Shown piece by piece: positions 46,917 to 55,185 of a DNA stretch of 64,000 nucleotides. Source of the stretch: Micromonospora sp. NBC_00389 (GTDB lineage: Bacteria > Actinomycetota > Actinomycetes > Mycobacteriales > Micromonosporaceae); assembly GCF_036059255.1 (NCBI RefSeq), contig NZ_CP107947.1, forward strand, positions 496,001 to 560,000, given 5' to 3'. A model generated the notes under the pieces. The model did no database searches and had not been told where the DNA came from. It saw nothing but the letters and a program-made list of their open reading frames with translations. Numbering within the stretch: position 1 is the stretch's first letter; the number at the start of each line of letters is the position of its first letter. The translations under genes and the position numbers were made by a program.

Positions 46917-48014
46917 ATGCGTAAGGGGCTCCTCACCTTCGCCACCGCGGGCCTGCTGGCCACCGGCGGCACGGCGGCCTGTGGCGACACGTTCGGCGGA
47001 GTCGACCAGGCTGGCTCCGCCAAGACCCCGAAGATCGGCGTGATCCTGCCGGACAGCAAGTCCTCGGCGCGCTGGGAGGGCGCCGACCGCAGGTTCCTGG
47101 AGGAGGCGTTCCAGCGCGCGGGGGTCAAGTACGACATCCAGAACGCCCAGGGTGACAAGAGTCAGTTCCAGACCATCGCCGAACAGATGATCACCAACGG
47201 CGTCACCACCCTGATGATCGTGAACCTGGACTCCGGCACCGGCAAGGCCGTACTCGACAAGGCGAGGTCACAGGGGGTCGCCACCATCGACTACGACCGG
47301 CTCACCGTGGGCGGCTCGGCGCTCTACTACGTCAGCTTCGACAACGAGGCGGTCGGCAAACTCCAGGGTGAGGGCCTGGTGAAGTGCCTGGCCGACAAGG
47401 GCGTGCGGAAGCCGGCCGTGTCCTATCTGAACGGTGCACCGACCGACAACAACGCCAGTCAGTTGAAGAGCGGCTACAACTCGGTGCTCCAGCCGAAGTT
47501 CGACGCGGGCGAGTACACCCAGGGACCGATGGACGCGGTGCCGGACTGGGACAACGCCCAGGCCGCCACGATCTTCGAGCAGCAACTGACCCAGGCCGAC
47601 GGCCGCATCGACGGGGTGATCGCCGCCAACGACGGCGTCGCCAACGCTGTCATCTCTGTGCTGAAGAAGAACAAGCTCAACGGCAGGGTGCCGGTCACCG
47701 GCCAGGACGCTGACCCACAGGGCCTGCAGAACGTCCTCGCCGGCGACCAGTGCATGACGGTCTACAAAGCAATCAAGGAGGAGGCCGAGGCCGCGTCCGA
47801 CCTCGCCGTCGCGGTGGCCCGGGGCAGGACCAAGGACACCGGGCAGACGGTCCGCGACCCGGAGACCGGCCGGGCCGTCCCCGCGGTCCTGCTGACCCCC
47901 CGGGCCGTCTACCGGGAGGACATCGCGGACGTCATCGCGGACGACTTCGTCACCCGGGACGAGGTCTGCTCCGGTGGATACGCCAAACTCTGCGCCGAAG
48001 CCGGCGTCCGCTGA
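46917..48014 (+). CDS. Sugar-binding lipoprotein of a xylose-type ABC importer
   Basis: Extracellular receptor, 365 aa, periplasmic-binding-protein family 4 resembling XylF. The lipobox GGTAAC gives a lipidated Cys22. It has KIGVILPDSKSSARWEGADRRFLEEAF, the DNASQLKSGYNSVL region and AANDGVANAVISVL, all characteristic of the xylose/multiple-sugar binders. GGAAAGGA lies 8 nt before the ATG. First gene of an operon with a single-domain ATPase and one permease, followed by a ROK regulator. D-xylose is the best guess; arabinose or another pentose is possible. Confidence 0.92.
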   Translation: MRKGLLTFATAGLLATGGTAACGDTFGGVDQAGSAKTPKIGVILPDSKSSARWEGADRRFLEEAFQRAGVKYDIQNAQGDKSQFQTIAEQMITNGVTTLMIVNLDSGTGKAVLDKARSQGVATIDYDRLTVGGSALYYVSFDNEAVGKLQGEGLVKCLADKGVRKPAVSYLNGAPTDNNASQLKSGYNSVLQPKFDAGEYTQGPMDAVPDWDNAQAATIFEQQLTQADGRIDGVIAANDGVANAVISVLKKNKLNGRVPVTGQDADPQGLQNVLAGDQCMTVYKAIKEEAEAASDLAVAVARGRTKDTGQTVRDPETGRAVPAVLLTPRAVYREDIADVIADDFVTRDEVCSGGYAKLCAEAGVR

Positions 48015-48121
48015 TCGGCGTCCAGGCGACTCCGCCGACCGGCACGGCAGCAGACCTCCGCGCCGGACGGTGCCCGCCGGGCGCGTCCCAGAGCATCCCC
48101 TCCATCCGAAGGAGACCCCCC

Positions 48122-48946
48122 GTGTCCGGGAGACCCCTGCTGGAACTCCGTGGGATCGACAAGAGCTTCGGTCCCGTCCAGGTGCTGCGCGACGTGGCCT
48201 TCTCGGCCCATCCGGGTGAGGTGACCGCGCTGGTCGGCGACAACGGCGCCGGCAAGTCGACCCTGGTCAAGTGCATCAGCGGTATCCACCCCACCGATGC
48301 CGGCGAGTTCCTCTTCAACGGCGAGCCGGTGACCATCAGCAGCCCCCGGGACGCCGCCGCCCTCGGCATCGAGATCGTCTACCAGGACCTCGCGCTCTGC
48401 GAGAACCTCGACATCGTGCAGAACATGTTCCTCGGCCGGGAGAAACGCAACGGCATCGTGCTGGACGAGGCGACCATGGAGCAGATGGCCGCCGAGACGC
48501 TCGCCGGGCTCTCCGTCCGCAGCGTCACGTCGCTGCGCCAGCACGTCTCCAGCCTCTCCGGCGGGCAACGCCAGACCGTGGCCATCGCCAAGGCGGTGCT
48601 GTGGAACAACCGGCTGGTCATCCTCGACGAGCCGACCGCCGCCCTCGGCGTGGCGCAGACCGCCCAGGTCCTCGAACTGGTCCGCCGGCTGGCCGACAAC
48701 GGCCTCGCCGTGGTGCTCATCTCGCACAACATGAACGACGTCTTCGCCATCTCCGACCGGATCGCCGCGCTGTACCTCGGCCAGATGGTCGCCCAGGTGA
48801 GGACCACCGAGATCACCCACGCCCAGGTGGTCGAGCTGATCACCTCCGGCCGCTCGGGCGGCTTCGGGCTCGCCGCCGACCCGGCCCCGGGCGGCACCGA
48901 CAACGGCCTGTGGCCGGCCGATGTGAGCACAGGAGGCGTCCGATGA
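48122..48946 (+). CDS. Sugar ABC transporter ATP-binding protein
   Basis: 274 aa, one ABC domain only, whereas E. coli XylG has two fused; it presumably works as a homodimer. Walker A GDNGAGKST; signature LSGGQRQTVAIAKAV; Walker B LVILDEPTAALG, in which the D-loop Asp is replaced by Gly (ALGV instead of ALDV); H-loop ISHNMNDV. The GTG at 48122 is preceded by AAGGAG at 7 nt; the frame is open far upstream in noncoding sequence. Its stop overlaps the permease start by 4 bp (ATGA). Confidence 0.93.
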   Translation: MSGRPLLELRGIDKSFGPVQVLRDVAFSAHPGEVTALVGDNGAGKSTLVKCISGIHPTDAGEFLFNGEPVTISSPRDAAALGIEIVYQDLALCENLDIVQNMFLGREKRNGIVLDEATMEQMAAETLAGLSVRSVTSLRQHVSSLSGGQRQTVAIAKAVLWNNRLVILDEPTAALGVAQTAQVLELVRRLADNGLAVVLISHNMNDVFAISDRIAALYLGQMVAQVRTTEITHAQVVELITSGRSGGFGLAADPAPGGTDNGLWPADVSTGGVR

Positions 48947-50202
48947 CCACCACCGCCGTACGCCGGGATGACTCCCCGGCCGTGCCCGAGGTGCCGACCA
49001 TCGGCAGTCACCTGCGCACCTACCTGAGCAGGGTCCGCGGTGGTGACGTCGGTGGCCTACCGGCCGTCCTGGGGCTGGTCGTCCTCGGCACGGTCTTCTC
49101 GATCATGCGGCCGTCGTTCCTGTCGGCCGGCAACTTCGCCAACCTGTTCACGCAGGGCGCGGCGGTCACGCTGATCGCCATGGGCCTGGTCTTCGTCCTG
49201 CTGCTCGGTGAGATCGACCTCTCCGCCGGCTTCGCCAGCGGCGTATGCGCCGCAGTACTGGCCAACGTGGCCTCCGTGCTCGGCTACCCGTGGTGGGTCG
49301 CGGTGCTCGCCGCGATCGTCACCGGGGTGCTCATCGGCACCACCCTCGGTTTCCTGGTCACGAAGATCGGCATTCCGTCCTTCGTGGTCACCCTCGCCGG
49401 CTTCCTCGCCTTCCAGGGCATCGTGCTGATGCTGATGAAGGAGGGCCGGAACATCTCGGTCCGCGACGACGTGCTGCTCGCCATCGCCAACCGCACCCTC
49501 AGCCCGGCCGCCGGTTGGCTGCTGGCCGCCGTGGCGATCACCGGCTTCGCGGCGGCGCAACTGCTGCGGCACCGCAACCGGGCCGCTCGCGGGCTCGTCA
49601 CCGACCCGTTCGCGGTGGTCGTCGCGCGCATCGCCGGGCTCGCACTCCTGCTGGGCGTGGCGGTGTTCATCCTCAACCTGGAGCGCAGCCGCAACGTGCC
49701 GGCCGTCTCGCTGCGAGGCGTACCGGTGGTGGTGCCGATCATGGCGGCGCTGCTCGTACTGCTGACCTTTGTGCTGCAACGCACCAGCTACGGCCGGCAC
49801 GTCTACGCGGTCGGCGGCAACAAGGAGGCGGCCCGCCGTGCCGGCATCGACGTCGACCGCATCCGCATCTCGGTCTTCGTGATCTGCTCGTCGATGGCTG
49901 CGGTCGGCGGCATCGTCGCGGCCAGCCGGGCCAACTCCGTCGATCCGAACACCGGGGGCAGTAACGTACTGCTCTATGCCGTCGGCGCGGCGGTGATCGG
50001 CGGCACCAGCCTCTTCGGCGGCAAGGGCCGCATCCTCGACGCCGTGCTCGGTGGGGCGGTGGTCGCGGTCATCGACAACGGGATGGGCCTGATGGGGTAC
50101 AGCGCGGGGGTCAAGTACGTGGTCACCGGCGTGGTGCTGCTGCTCGCCGCCAGCGTCGACGCCTTCTCCCGTCGCCGCTCGGCCACGACCGGCACCCGCT
50201 GA
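48943..50202 (+). CDS. Sugar ABC transporter permease (XylH type)
   Basis: 419 aa inner-membrane permease of the BPD_transp_2 family, about ten helices. Typical features: LLLGEIDLSAGFASG near the first third, GTTLGFLVTKIGIPSFVVTLAG, the YAVGGNKEAARRAGID loop that contacts the ATPase, and GGTSLFGGKGRI. ATG at 48943 with GGAGG at 6 nt, overlapping the ATPase stop. Partner of the two preceding genes. Confidence 0.94.
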   Translation: MTTTAVRRDDSPAVPEVPTIGSHLRTYLSRVRGGDVGGLPAVLGLVVLGTVFSIMRPSFLSAGNFANLFTQGAAVTLIAMGLVFVLLLGEIDLSAGFASGVCAAVLANVASVLGYPWWVAVLAAIVTGVLIGTTLGFLVTKIGIPSFVVTLAGFLAFQGIVLMLMKEGRNISVRDDVLLAIANRTLSPAAGWLLAAVAITGFAAAQLLRHRNRAARGLVTDPFAVVVARIAGLALLLGVAVFILNLERSRNVPAVSLRGVPVVVPIMAALLVLLTFVLQRTSYGRHVYAVGGNKEAARRAGIDVDRIRISVFVICSSMAAVGGIVAASRANSVDPNTGGSNVLLYAVGAAVIGGTSLFGGKGRILDAVLGGAVVAVIDNGMGLMGYSAGVKYVVTGVVLLLAASVDAFSRRRSATTGTR

Positions 50203-50216
50203 CGGCGGGCATCGCG

Positions 50217-51410
50217 GTGTCGTCGACCATGCGCACCGGGCCGAGTCAGGACGAGATCCGCCGGCAGAATCTCGGTGCCCTGCTGCGCCACGTGCACGTC
50301 CATGGGGCGACCACCCGCGCCGAGCTGACCACCACGCTGGGGTTGAACCGCAGCACCATCGGCGCGTTGACCGCCGACCTGGCCGGTGCCGGGCTGGTCA
50401 CCGAGGCGACGCCGAAGCAGACCAGGCGTGCCGGCCGACCGTCCCTGGAGGTCCGGCCCGAGTCGGTCCGGGTCTACGCGTACGCGTACTCCATTGAGGT
50501 GGACCGGCTGCGGGCCGCCCGGGTCGGTCTCGGTGGCGCGGTGCTGGACCGCCGGGAGCTGGACCGGCCCCGGGGGTTGCTGGCCGCGGAGGCCGCGCCG
50601 CTGCTGGCCGGGGCGGCCAAGGAGATGCAGCAGGCGGTGCCAGCCGGCGCGATGTGCGTCGGCACCGGCGTCGCCGTCTGCGGGATGGTGCGCCGCGACG
50701 ACGGCCTGGCGCTGCTCGCGCCGACCAGCGGTTGGGTGGACGAGCCGATCGGCGCGGCGCTCAGCGCGGAGCTGGGCCTGGACCAGCCGATCACCGTGGG
50801 CAACGTGGCCGACGTGGCCGCCGTCGCCGAGCACGCCCGGGGAGTGGCAGCCGGCTGCGACGACGTCATCTACCTGTACGGCGACGTCGGGGTGGGAGCC
50901 GGGATCATCGCCGGCGGGCGCCGGTTGACCGGGCACGGCGGGTACGGCGGCGAGGTCGGCCACATGAAGGTGGTCCGCGAGGGCGAGCCCTGCGAGTGCG
51001 GCTCCCGGGGCTGCTGGCAGACCGTGATCGGTGAGTACGGCCTGTTCCGTGCCGCCAGCCGGCCGGACGCCCGCGGCCGGGACGCGCTGCTGGCGCTCTT
51101 CGACGCCGCCGGCCGGGGCGACGCCCGCGCCCAGACGGCGGTCCGCCAGGCGGGTGACTGGCTCGGCTTCGGCGTGGCCAACCTGGTGAACATCTTCAAC
51201 CCGGAGATGGTCATCTTCGGTGGCACCATCCGCGACCTGTACCTCGCCTCGGCGGCCCAGGTACGCAGCCGGCTGAACTCCAACGCGCTCGGTGCCTGCC
51301 TGGAGCACGTCCGCCTGCGGACGCCCAAGCTGGGTCAGGACGCGGCCCTGATCGGTGCGGCCGAGCTGGCGTTCGAGCGGCTGCTCGCGGACCCGCTCGA
51401 CGCCGGCTGA
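50217..51410 (+). CDS. ROK-family transcriptional regulator (XylR-like)
   Basis: 397 aa. An N-terminal winged helix (RAELTTTLGLNRSTIGALTADLAGAGLV) is followed by a ROK sugar-kinase-like fold with the Zn motif CECGSRGCWQT, the EVGHMKVV segment and GVGAGIIAGGR. It lies 14 bp after the sugar permease gene, so it is the likely local repressor, released by the imported sugar. GTG at 50217 and ATG at 50229 are both possible starts; neither has a strong RBS. Loss of kinase activity cannot be judged, though the ROK signature is kept. Confidence 0.9.
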   Translation: MSSTMRTGPSQDEIRRQNLGALLRHVHVHGATTRAELTTTLGLNRSTIGALTADLAGAGLVTEATPKQTRRAGRPSLEVRPESVRVYAYAYSIEVDRLRAARVGLGGAVLDRRELDRPRGLLAAEAAPLLAGAAKEMQQAVPAGAMCVGTGVAVCGMVRRDDGLALLAPTSGWVDEPIGAALSAELGLDQPITVGNVADVAAVAEHARGVAAGCDDVIYLYGDVGVGAGIIAGGRRLTGHGGYGGEVGHMKVVREGEPCECGSRGCWQTVIGEYGLFRAASRPDARGRDALLALFDAAGRGDARAQTAVRQAGDWLGFGVANLVNIFNPEMVIFGGTIRDLYLASAAQVRSRLNSNALGACLEHVRLRTPKLGQDAALIGAAELAFERLLADPLDAG

Positions 51411-51428
51411 GCGCGTACCCTGTCCGGC

Positions 51429-51737
51429 GTGGATGTCGAGCTGCGCGCCTCCGACGACGACCGCAACCGGGTGGTCGCCGAGCTGCACCGGCACACCACG
51501 GCGGGCCGGCTCACCCTGGACGAGTTCTCCGACCGGGTCGGTGCGGTGTGGACCGCACGCACCCTCGGTGACCTGGCCGCGCTCACCCGCGACCTGCCGG
51601 TCCTGCCCGACCCGTCCGCCAACGCGACGGCCGACGGCGACCACGCCGGGCAAGGCCGTCGAGAGCTGCTGGTGCTCTTCGCCGTCGCCGCGCTGACCCT
51701 GCTGCTGCTCGGCGGGTTCCTCGCCGTCACCCGCTGA
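51429..51737 (+). CDS. DUF1707 protein with one membrane helix
   Basis: 102 aa. The DUF1707 domain (1-53; VELRASDDDRNRVVAELHRH, GRLTLDEFSDRV) is followed by a short linker and a C-terminal membrane helix (about 78-99). Function unknown; these proteins are common in actinobacterial envelopes and often sit by regulators. The GTG at 51429 has no RBS; TACCCT (51416-51421) sits 7 nt upstream, so translation is probably leaderless. A decayed copy of its first ~55 bases, including the upstream TCCGGC, is found at 55384 on the other side of the Mau-like operon. Confidence 0.88.
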   Translation: MDVELRASDDDRNRVVAELHRHTTAGRLTLDEFSDRVGAVWTARTLGDLAALTRDLPVLPDPSANATADGDHAGQGRRELLVLFAVAALTLLLLGGFLAVTR

Positions 51738-51750
51738 CCCGGGCCACCGC

Positions 51751-51778
51751 CGGGTGGGGCTCGGTCGCGCCCCACCCG
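51751..51778. terminator. Bidirectional terminator, DUF1707 / Mau-like operon
   Basis: CGGGTGGGGC (51751-51760) and GCCCCACCCG (51769-51778), a perfect 10-bp stem with an 8-nt loop, between convergent genes. Confidence 0.75.
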
Positions 51779-51790
51779 ACAGCCCGCCGG

Positions 51791-52048
51791 TCAGCTGTGG
51801 GAGCTGACCCGCTTGATGTTGACCACACCCTCCTCGTCGAACACTTCGAGGATCTGGGTGGAGAAGCTACGCCGACCACGCCGGGTGAGGTCCACCCCGT
51901 CGTGGATCTTCACCCGGTCGGCGCCGTTGTGCTCGGCGAAGACGTCGACGGCCTGGCCGTTCCTGATGTCGGCACAGACCTTGACGGTCCGGGTGCCGTC
52001 GGCCTCCTCGTCCACAACGACGAGGCCCCGGTCGATGGGAAGTTTCAC
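51791..52048 (-). CDS. Small protein of unknown function at the end of the Mau-like operon
   Basis: 85 aa, soluble, mixed charge (VVVDEEADGTRTVKVCADI, LTRRGRRSFSTQILEVFDEEG). No signal peptide, membrane helix or known motif; a single Cys. GTG at 52048 with GAGGGG 7 nt upstream. It lies 73 bp after the Tat-exported Cys-rich gene on the same strand, so it may be its last cotranscribed gene or an independent neighbour. I do not recognise the family. The pattern of short beta-strands separated by turns suggests a small barrel. Confidence 0.7.
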   Translation of the reverse strand: MKLPIDRGLVVVDEEADGTRTVKVCADIRNGQAVDVFAEHNGADRVKIHDGVDLTRRGRRSFSTQILEVFDEEGVVNIKRVSSHS

Positions 52049-52121
52049 TGCACGACCCCTCTCTGGTCTCAGTGGCGGTGCTGGAATCTCGGACGTTGCT
52101 GGCTCTGTCGAGCGCGGACGA

Positions 52122-52445
52122 TCAGCCGTACTGGCAGGACGCGGCCGAAGCGACGGTCACGCCGCCGGACTTCTTCTCGCAGCACTGGCACCAGAGGAAG
52201 CCGCCGGAGGTCGTACACGACCAGGTGTAGTTCGTGGCCGCCCGGCACGAACTGAAACTGATGAACTTGCTGCTGGGCGGCGGGAAGACCAGGTTGCAGC
52301 ACTGGTAGTTGGCCGCCATCGCCGGCGTGGATCGGGCGAACACCGCGCCCGAGGTGACCAGGCCGATCGCGCCCAACTTGGCGAGGAACCCACGCCGGGT
52401 CCCGCCTCCACGAGACCGGGGGGCCTCGTGTTCGTCGTTGCTCAT
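52122..52445 (-). CDS. Tat-exported small Cys/Trp-rich protein (candidate MauA-like substrate)
   Basis: 107 aa. A twin-arginine signal (TRRGFLAKLGAIG, residues 16-28) ends at AMA near residue 44. The mature ~63 residues hold eight Cys (49, 50, 67, 77, 86, 88, 89, 104) and exactly two Trp (75, 85), each next to a Cys (WSC, LWCQCCE). Folded export of a disulphide-dense protein, made with a MauE-like and two MauD-like proteins, recalls the methylamine dehydrogenase light chain. That protein also has a Tat signal, six disulphides and two Trp that become tryptophan tryptophylquinone. The resemblance is of layout, not of alignable sequence, and no heavy chain or MauG is here. The ATG overlaps the previous stop by 4 bp. 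Confidence 0.82.
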   Translation of the reverse strand: MSNDEHEAPRSRGGGTRRGFLAKLGAIGLVTSGAVFARSTPAMAANYQCCNLVFPPPSSKFISFSSCRAATNYTWSCTTSGGFLWCQCCEKKSGGVTVASAASCQYG

Positions 52446-52984
52446 ACCGCCTCCTTCGTTGCCTGCACCGCGGCACGGACTGCCGCGACATCGGTGAACA
52501 ACAATGCGGAAACCAGCCGTCCGTCCTTGACGACCGCGGCGGACGGGCTGATCTTGACGCCGAACTCGGTGGAGACCCAGGCCGCGCCCTCGTCGATGAG
52601 GTACGGCAACCGGGCGAGGCCATGACGCTGGACGAACTCGACCGCGTCGCCGAACGTGGCAGAGGTGACGACGACACCGACATCGCCGGTGTCGGGTTGA
52701 TCAGCGAGCTGCGCCGCGACGTCCTCGCAGCTCGCACAACTCGTGCTGAGCACCAGGAGCAGGTACGGCCCGCCGGTGCCGAACCGGGCGAACGGCTCCG
52801 GCCACGTGCCCGGCCGGGAGCCGAACCGGGCGCCTTCAAGCGGTCGTACCCCGGTGCCGCCGGGGGTTGACTCGGGCGAGCCCTCCAGTCCGCCGGTCCG
52901 GGCGTACATCTCGCCGGCCATGGCGAACAGCAGCACGACGGCACCCGCCACGAGCAGCATCACGATGATGGTCAGGTAGTTCAT
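52442..52984 (-). CDS. MauD-like membrane-anchored thioredoxin-fold protein (copy 2)
   Basis: 180 aa. An N-terminal membrane helix (about 3-22), a Gly/Pro-rich linker, then a thioredoxin fold with the active-site CASC (Cys83, Cys86) in LLLVLSTSCASCEDV. A cis-Pro equivalent follows (KISPSAAVV), where TlpA/MauD proteins have ..PxxxV. It is a paralogue of the protein at 54111-54635. Active site outside the membrane; likely forms or isomerises disulphides in the Cys-rich protein encoded next, with which it overlaps by 4 bp. ATG at 52984 with AAGG upstream. Confidence 0.85.
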   Translation of the reverse strand: MNYLTIIVMLLVAGAVVLLFAMAGEMYARTGGLEGSPESTPGGTGVRPLEGARFGSRPGTWPEPFARFGTGGPYLLLVLSTSCASCEDVAAQLADQPDTGDVGVVVTSATFGDAVEFVQRHGLARLPYLIDEGAAWVSTEFGVKISPSAAVVKDGRLVSALLFTDVAAVRAAVQATKEAV

Positions 52985-52997
52985 CGAGGCCCTTCCT

Positions 52998-53426
52998 TCA
53001 TGCGGTCGAGGTGTCGGCCGGTCGTGGCTCGGGCTCGGGAGCCGGGGCCGGCGGATGCAGCGGCGAGGTGGCCCGGGTGGATCCGCCGAACATGACCCGC
53101 GTCCATTCGCCGGCGTAGCAGAAGACGCCGCAGGTGGTGGTGATGCCGAACCGGCCGGGGGCCCGCGACGCGCCCACGTGTCGTGGGATGCCGCCCATCG
53201 AGTAGACGCTGTCCAGGTCCTGCCAGAGCGAGATGCTGAGCACCACCCGCTGCCGCCAGTCGACCAGCACCTTGATGCCGAGGTATCCCTTGGCGGCCCG
53301 TCGGACGTGCCGTTTCAGGCGTAGGTGCAGCACCAGGATCAGCAGCACCTTGGGCCGGCTGCCGCAGTTGAACCGGGTCACCACGACCTGCCCCTTGGCG
53401 GGGTCCGGCTCCAGTACCGGGGTCAT
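52998..53426 (-). CDS. Alpha-beta barrel-like protein in the Mau-like operon
   Basis: 142 aa. The start is ATG at 53426, overlapping the preceding membrane-protein stop (ATGA). There is no signal peptide. The core VVLSISLWQDLDSVYSMGG followed by H and a G...TTTCGVFCYAGEW strand resembles dimeric alpha-beta barrel (ABM / CrtA-like) proteins, whose members bind haem or act as monooxygenases. This is a weak fold-level guess. Three Cys (in FNCG, TTCG and FCYAG) and two Trp in the core are notable. The C-terminal 25 residues are a Pro-rich tail. In the operon it could modify the small substrate protein. Confidence 0.65.
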   Translation of the reverse strand: MTPVLEPDPAKGQVVVTRFNCGSRPKVLLILVLHLRLKRHVRRAAKGYLGIKVLVDWRQRVVLSISLWQDLDSVYSMGGIPRHVGASRAPGRFGITTTCGVFCYAGEWTRVMFGGSTRATSPLHPPAPAPEPEPRPADTSTA

Positions 53427-53995
53427 GTCTGGACGACCGTCGCGACGAGGGACAGCGCGACGGCCAGGATCGTCACGCCTGAGACGCGCCGTGCCCGGAC
53501 CACCCATTTCCGACTCCTCTTCTCCGGTAGGTCGGCATACCTGGTGAGGCTCCACAGCGACACCAGCAGGCTGGCGACGAGGACGACGCAGAAGAGCACC
53601 AACGGCGCCGACCCGGCGTCCACCAGCAGGACGGCAGCGAGCGAGAGCCAGATCAGCGACACCGTCTTCTGTGTGGTGAAGAGCAGTCCCAGGTCAATGC
53701 CCCAGACCACGCCGAGCGTCCCGCCCGGCAGGGTGCGGACCAGCCGCTGCGGGACCTGCCGCCAGATGTGCGGGGTACGGTCGCGCACATCGGACACGCC
53801 CAGCCACCCGGCGACTGCCGCCAACAGCACCAGCCGTAGCCACTCGGGCAGCGCCTGCTGGAGCAGGGAGCCCGCGAAATACACCGGAACCGCGAGGATC
53901 ACACCGGCGATCAGCCCGCCGACCGCGAGGCCGACGAGGAACCGGACGCCCTCGAACGCGTTCCGCCGCAACATGGGACCGGCGACCCCGGCCAT
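53423..53995 (-). CDS. Polytopic membrane protein in the Mau-like operon
   Basis: 190 aa, five or six predicted membrane segments (about 17-40, 52-66, 92-115, 120-140, 145-160 and 170-190) with a basic loop PEKRSRKWVVRARR before the last. It has a single Cys, so it is not a CcdA/DsbD-type electron conduit. I find no transporter signature. ATG at 53995 with GAGG 7 nt upstream is preferred to a GTG two codons earlier. The stop overlaps the next gene. Its constant membrane topology inside a maturation operon suggests a scaffold or exporter, but nothing in the sequence proves it. Confidence 0.75.
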   Translation of the reverse strand: MAGVAGPMLRRNAFEGVRFLVGLAVGGLIAGVILAVPVYFAGSLLQQALPEWLRLVLLAAVAGWLGVSDVRDRTPHIWRQVPQRLVRTLPGGTLGVVWGIDLGLLFTTQKTVSLIWLSLAAVLLVDAGSAPLVLFCVVLVASLLVSLWSLTRYADLPEKRSRKWVVRARRVSGVTILAVALSLVATVVQT

Positions 53996-54004
53996 GGACA
54001 CGCC

Positions 54005-54064
54005 TCAAGGGCTGAGGGCCTGCAGCATGGCTCCGGTTATGCCGAGGACGACCCAGAGGACCAT
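54005..54064 (-). CDS. 19-residue hydrophobic micropeptide
   Basis: Short frame ATG (54064) to TGA (54005) in the gap between the thioredoxin-fold gene and the polytopic membrane gene. The excellent RBS GGAAGGAG lies 6 nt upstream. The product (MVLWVVLGITGAM then LQALSP) is one hydrophobic helix. Its stop lies 9 bp before the next start, as expected for a coupled gene. It could be a membrane micropeptide that assembles with its neighbours, or only a device for translational coupling. It is too short for gene callers. Confidence 0.5.
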   Translation of the reverse strand: MVLWVVLGITGAMLQALSP

Positions 54065-54110
54065 GGCGGACTCCTTCCCGGTTGGCGGCGGGTGCGACGG
54101 AGGGTTGGTC

Positions 54111-54635
54111 CTACACGCGCTGGCGGGTCGGCGAGACCGTCGACCGCAGCATGGTGAAGTCGGTGAACGCCAGGGCGGAGATCAGCATCCCGTCCCGGAA
54201 CACGAGGGCGGCCGGGCTGACCGCGATGCCGAACTCGCCGGCAACCCAGTCACCGCCCTCGTCGACGTGGTGCGGCAGCCTGGCCAGCCCGTTCGTGGCG
54301 ACGAACTCCGCTCCGGCGGCGGCATCCGCGGTGGAGACGGCTACGGCGATGTCCGCCACGTCGGCATGGTCGGCGAGTTGGCCGGCCACCGTACGGCAAC
54401 TGGAGCAGGCCGTGCTGAGCACCAGGACGATCCGTAGCGGCCCGTCGCCGAATCCGGCCAGACCGGCGGGCCAGGCGGCCGGCACCCGGCCGACGTGGGC
54501 CTCCTCCAGCAGTCGGATACCGCTGCCCTGGGTCGGGGTGACGCCCGCGCGGTCGGCGAGCTGACCGAGCATCGCGAAGAGGACCACCACGCCCCCGGCG
54601 AGGACCAGAAGGGCGATCCCGAACACGTACGTCAT
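54111..54635 (-). CDS. MauD-like membrane-anchored thioredoxin-fold protein (copy 1)
   Basis: 174 aa, the same plan as copy 2: membrane helix (3-22), linker with RLLEEAHVGRVPAAWPAGL, thioredoxin active site CSSC (Cys77, Cys80) in LVLSTACSSCRTV, and a cis-Pro region AVSPAALVF. ATG at 54635 with GAGGAG 6 nt upstream; the frame is open 18 codons further. It follows the MauE-like gene by 10 bp. In methylamine dehydrogenase operons MauE and MauD are both needed for light-chain folding; the same division of labour is inferred here, with two different MauD-like proteins perhaps giving oxidase and isomerase roles. Confidence 0.87.
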   Translation of the reverse strand: MTYVFGIALLVLAGGVVVLFAMLGQLADRAGVTPTQGSGIRLLEEAHVGRVPAAWPAGLAGFGDGPLRIVLVLSTACSSCRTVAGQLADHADVADIAVAVSTADAAAGAEFVATNGLARLPHHVDEGGDWVAGEFGIAVSPAALVFRDGMLISALAFTDFTMLRSTVSPTRQRV

Positions 54636-54645
54636 GGCGCACTCC

Positions 54646-55185
54646 TCAGTCGTGTGTGGCGGCCGTCGGCCGGGGGCGGACCAGCTCACGAACCATGTCC
54701 CGCCAGATCCAGACGGCGAGCAGCACCATCAGGCCGGCGACGCCGATCGGGAGCAGGTCGGGGCGGGGGACGGCGTCCGCGCCGCCGCGGAGCACGACGA
54801 GCGCCCCGGCACCGAGAGCGAGCCCGACGAGCACCGACCGGAGGCCCAGCGGGCGACTGTCGCGTTGCCCGAAGCAACCGCACGGCGTGGCGAGGCCGCG
54901 TGCCCGGCCGACCAGCCCGGCTCCGGCGAAGAGCAGGCCGAGCACGCCGGCGACCGCCGCTCCGGCGGTGCGCAGGTCGGGAACGATGAGGGCGATGCCG
55001 GTGAGCGTCTCCACCACGGCCAGCAGGCGTACCGCTCGCTGCGCGCTGGGCTCGGGCAGCCGGAGCAGCGCCGCTACCGCTGCCCGGCTCGCTTCGGGAG
55101 CCGCCAGCTTGCCGAGCCCGGCGGAGACGAAGACGGCGGTGGTTCCGCAGATGATCAGGCCCACAGCGAGGGCGGATCCGGTCAT
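54646..55185 (-). CDS. MauE/DoxX-like redox membrane protein
   Basis: 179 aa, four membrane segments. The diagnostic motif PCGCFG (Cys102, Cys104, with Gly after) lies between helices, as in MauE proteins, which pass electrons or oxidising equivalents to partner thioredoxin-like proteins across the membrane. N-terminal helix LIICGTTAVFVSAGLGKLA is typical of the family. First gene of the operon: ATG at 55185 with CGGAGC upstream, and a good promoter 110-150 bp away. The family assignment is firm; the partner and substrate are inferred from operon content. Confidence 0.9.
   Translation of the reverse strand: MTGSALAVGLIICGTTAVFVSAGLGKLAAPEASRAAVAALLRLPEPSAQRAVRLLAVVETLTGIALIVPDLRTAGAAVAGVLGLLFAGAGLVGRARGLATPCGCFGQRDSRPLGLRSVLVGLALGAGALVVLRGGADAVPRPDLLPIGVAGLMVLLAVWIWRDMVRELVRPRPTAATHD

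Noticed and set aside
52122-52445. Reading the Cys-rich Tat protein as a true MauA (methylamine dehydrogenase light chain)
   Set aside because: It is about half the mature length, has eight rather than twelve Cys, no alignable MauA sequence, and there is no MauB, MauG or amicyanin gene nearby. Only the maturation logic is shared.
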